Source: Actinomycetota bacterium (GTDB taxonomy: Bacteria; Actinomycetota; Thermoleophilia; Solirubrobacterales; Thermoleophilaceae). From it: a DNA stretch of 5,829 nt. This document shows positions 4,982 to 5,829 of this stretch, piece by piece (the first letter of the stretch is position 1; each line of letters opens with the position of its first letter). Location: NCBI GenBank assembly GCA_005885165.1, contig VAXR01000121.1, positions 1 to 5,829 of the forward strand, read 5' to 3'. The notes under the pieces were generated by a model. That model ran no database searches. It was not told where the DNA came from and saw only the letters and a list, made by a program, of their open reading frames with translations. The position numbers and the translations under genes are program-made.

Positions 4982-5293
4982 ATGCCGGTGGTCATCTTCA
5001 GGTCCCGTCTTCGCCCCGAGGCGGCGGGAGAGTTCCGCAAGCTCCTCCCACGGATGCTCGCTCTCGCCCGGTCGATTCCCGGCTTCGTCTCGTACAAGGC
5101 GTTCGCTGCAGACGATGGCGAGCGGGTCTCGATCATCGAGTTCGAGACGGACGAGGCCCTTCGCGCGTGGCGCGAGCATCCCGAGCATCGCAAGGCGCAG
5201 GCAGCAGGACGGGATCGGTTCTACGCCGAATACGACATCAAGGTTTGCGAGCCGCTGCGAGAGCGCGCCTTTCGTGCCGACTCGGCCGGTTAG
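4982..5293 (+). CDS. Antibiotic biosynthesis monooxygenase (ABM) domain protein
   Basis: This 103-residue protein is a single ferredoxin-like alpha/beta domain of the ABM family. It has the strand PVVIFRSRLRPEAAGEFRKLLPRM (residues 2-25), IPGFVSYKAFAADDGERVSIIEFETDEALRAWREHPEHRKAQAAGRDRFYAEYDIKVCE (32-90) and a short tail. The pattern 'IPGFVSYK ... DGERV.I.EFE ... WREHPEH..AQ..GR..FY..Y' is diagnostic of the small dimeric members. His66 and His69 lie in the region where some relatives bind ligands. Family roles range from cofactor-free oxidation of quinones and polyketides to haem breakdown; which applies here cannot be told. The ATG at 4982 follows AAGG (4971-4974) by 7 nt. It is a lone gene between repeats R1 and R2, 216 bp after GrpB, so probably separately transcribed. 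Confidence 0.92.
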   Translation: MPVVIFRSRLRPEAAGEFRKLLPRMLALARSIPGFVSYKAFAADDGERVSIIEFETDEALRAWREHPEHRKAQAAGRDRFYAEYDIKVCEPLRERAFRADSAG

Positions 5294-5322
5294 GTCGGCC
5301 CGCCGGCGCGCGTAGTCATCCA

Positions 5323-5371
5323 GGTTCGCAAACCGTCTCACCCAGTCCGCTAACCACGCAAGCATTGGGTC
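5323..5371 (+). repeat. Direct repeat R2, tRNA 3'-flank-like
   Basis: This copy matches R1 as described there. In addition its second half (5346-5369: TCCGCTA, ACCA, C, GCAAGCATT, GGG) matches the tRNA-Ser 3' end and flank at 3999-4021 with one inserted base and two substitutions. It begins with GGTTCG, as the tRNA T-loop region does. It lies 29 bp after the ABM stop. It runs straight into a 7-bp hairpin at 5365-5386. Confidence 0.65.
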
Positions 5372-5386
5372 GCAGGCGTGACCCGA
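5365..5386. repeat. Hairpin directly after R2
   Basis: TTGGGTC (5365-5371), an 8-nt loop, then GACCCGA (5380-5386): 7 pairs including one T-G. Comparable short hairpins directly follow GCAAGCA at the tRNA flank (4019-4031) and at R1 (4828-4844), with different sequences. There is no T-tract. Confidence 0.45.
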
Positions 5387-5494
5387 TCGCGCACGAGACA
5401 CCCGCTTCCTGTCAAGGGGAGAGGGCCGCAAAGCCGTGTCTGGCCGAGCATGAGTGTCGCGGCACACCACGGTCTTAGTAGACGGCAGACGAGG

Positions 5495-5501
5495 AAAGGA
5501 G
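5495..5501 (+). promoter_or_regulatory. Strong ribosome-binding site of the DHFR-like gene
   Basis: AAAGGAG ends 5 nt before the GTG at 5507. It is the best Shine-Dalgarno in the window and fixes this GTG as start over two in-frame ATG codons downstream (codons 8 and 10). Confidence 0.8.
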
Positions 5502-5506
5502 ACGCC

Positions 5507-5829
5507 GTGTCCGCAACCGTTCTTTACATGTCCATGTCCCTCGACGGATTCATCGCCGGGCCCAATGAGGGACCGGGGAACGGGCTCGGCGACGGCGGGC
5601 ACCGCCTGCACGAGTGGTTCCAGGCGGGTGCCGACGCCGACCGCAAGGCAATCTCGGGCCGCCTTGCCGGTGTCAACGGCCAGGTAGTCGACGAGTTCAT
5701 GGCAACCGGAGCGGTCGTTGCCGGCCGGGGGACCTTCGAGCCGGCTGGTGGCTGGGGCGGCGACCACCACGACGGCGTGCCGATCTTCATCCTCACGCGC
5801 CACGACCCCGACGATATGAGGCAGTGGCC
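5507..5829 (+). CDS. RibD C-terminal/dihydrofolate-reductase-like protein, 3' part missing
   Basis: The first 107 codons of a dihydrofolate-reductase-superfamily protein of the RibD C-terminal type; the gene runs off the right edge. TVLYMSMSLDGFIAGPNEGPGN (residues 4-25) is the family's typical first strand and NADPH-side loop. VVDEFMATGAVVAGRGTFEPAGGWGGDHHDGVPIFILTR (60-98) follows, with the GRGTFE block that precedes the nucleotide-binding region. These proteins are NAD(P)H-dependent reductases or related enzymes, and many lack a known substrate. No signal peptide is seen. The GTG at 5507 is fixed by AAAGGAG 5 nt upstream. It is the third single accessory gene after the tRNA, 213 bp after the ABM gene and preceded by R2. 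Confidence 0.9.
   Translation, partial: MSATVLYMSMSLDGFIAGPNEGPGNGLGDGGHRLHEWFQAGADADRKAISGRLAGVNGQVVDEFMATGAVVAGRGTFEPAGGWGGDHHDGVPIFILTRHDPDDMRQW

Larger units (their letters stand above)
5294..5506. other. Spacer between ABM and DHFR-like genes, contains repeat R2
   Basis: Repeat R2 starts 29 bp after the ABM stop. Downstream come blocks shared in order with the preceding spacer: CGCGCACGAG (5388), CCGCTT (5402), an AAGGGGAGAG purine run, CCGCAAAGCCG (5426) and GGCCGA (5442). A small GTCT-TAGT-AGAC hairpin (5472-5483) and a strong ribosome-binding site end it. No gene and no convincing -35/-10 pair are seen. Confidence 0.6.

Noticed and set aside
4784..5371. R1 and R2 as classical integron attC sites
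   Set aside because: The GTTRRRY/RYYYAAC core pair is not present at the repeat ends and no integron integrase is visible, so the label attC is not supported.
4784..5371. R1/R2 as part of a CRISPR array
   Set aside because: There are only two diverged copies, 539 bp apart, with a whole gene between them and no cas gene.
4799..5803. Minus-strand ORF of 334 codons
   Set aside because: It lies opposite the ABM and DHFR-like genes, which have clear family signatures, and its own product has no recognisable motif. Long antisense frames are expected at this GC content.

Overview
The window is high-GC DNA (by eye 60-75% or more) that reads like a genomic segment of a high-GC Gram-positive bacterium. 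GTG and TTG starts, TANNNT-like -10 boxes placed for leaderless transcripts, and the gene families present suggest an actinobacterium, perhaps of the Thermoleophilia/Solirubrobacterales type. That placement is inference; no marker gene here proves it.

Left half (1-3283, minus strand): four co-oriented genes with gaps of 30, 68 and 39 bp, so probably one operon. In transcription order they are a small two-helix membrane protein, a DUF72 (YecE-like) protein, a conserved exported protein of unknown function, and a secreted alpha/beta hydrolase with a GGHSLGG nucleophile elbow. The hydrolase runs off the left edge of the window. A divergent plus-strand gene (3309-3884) encodes a membrane-anchored zincin-type metallopeptidase; only 25 bp separate the two divergent starts.

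Centre (3912-4002): a complete tRNA-Ser with anticodon GGA and a long variable arm.

Right half (4003-5829, plus strand): three small accessory enzymes, each a single gene with about 210-245 bp of non-coding DNA before it: a GrpB-family protein, an antibiotic biosynthesis monooxygenase (ABM) domain protein, and a RibD C-terminal/dihydrofolate-reductase-like protein cut by the right edge. The two spacers after GrpB and after ABM begin with a shared direct repeat (R1 at 4784, R2 at 5323). These repeats resemble the T-arm, acceptor end and immediate 3' flank of the tRNA-Ser gene. The layout is therefore tRNA end - gene - repeat - gene - repeat - gene, all on one strand. It looks like serial integration of single-gene cassettes at a tRNA 3' end. 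This is the most interesting signal in the window, and it remains a hypothesis. The spacer between the tRNA and GrpB is unusually dense in inverted repeats. No integrase, transposase or CRISPR array is visible.
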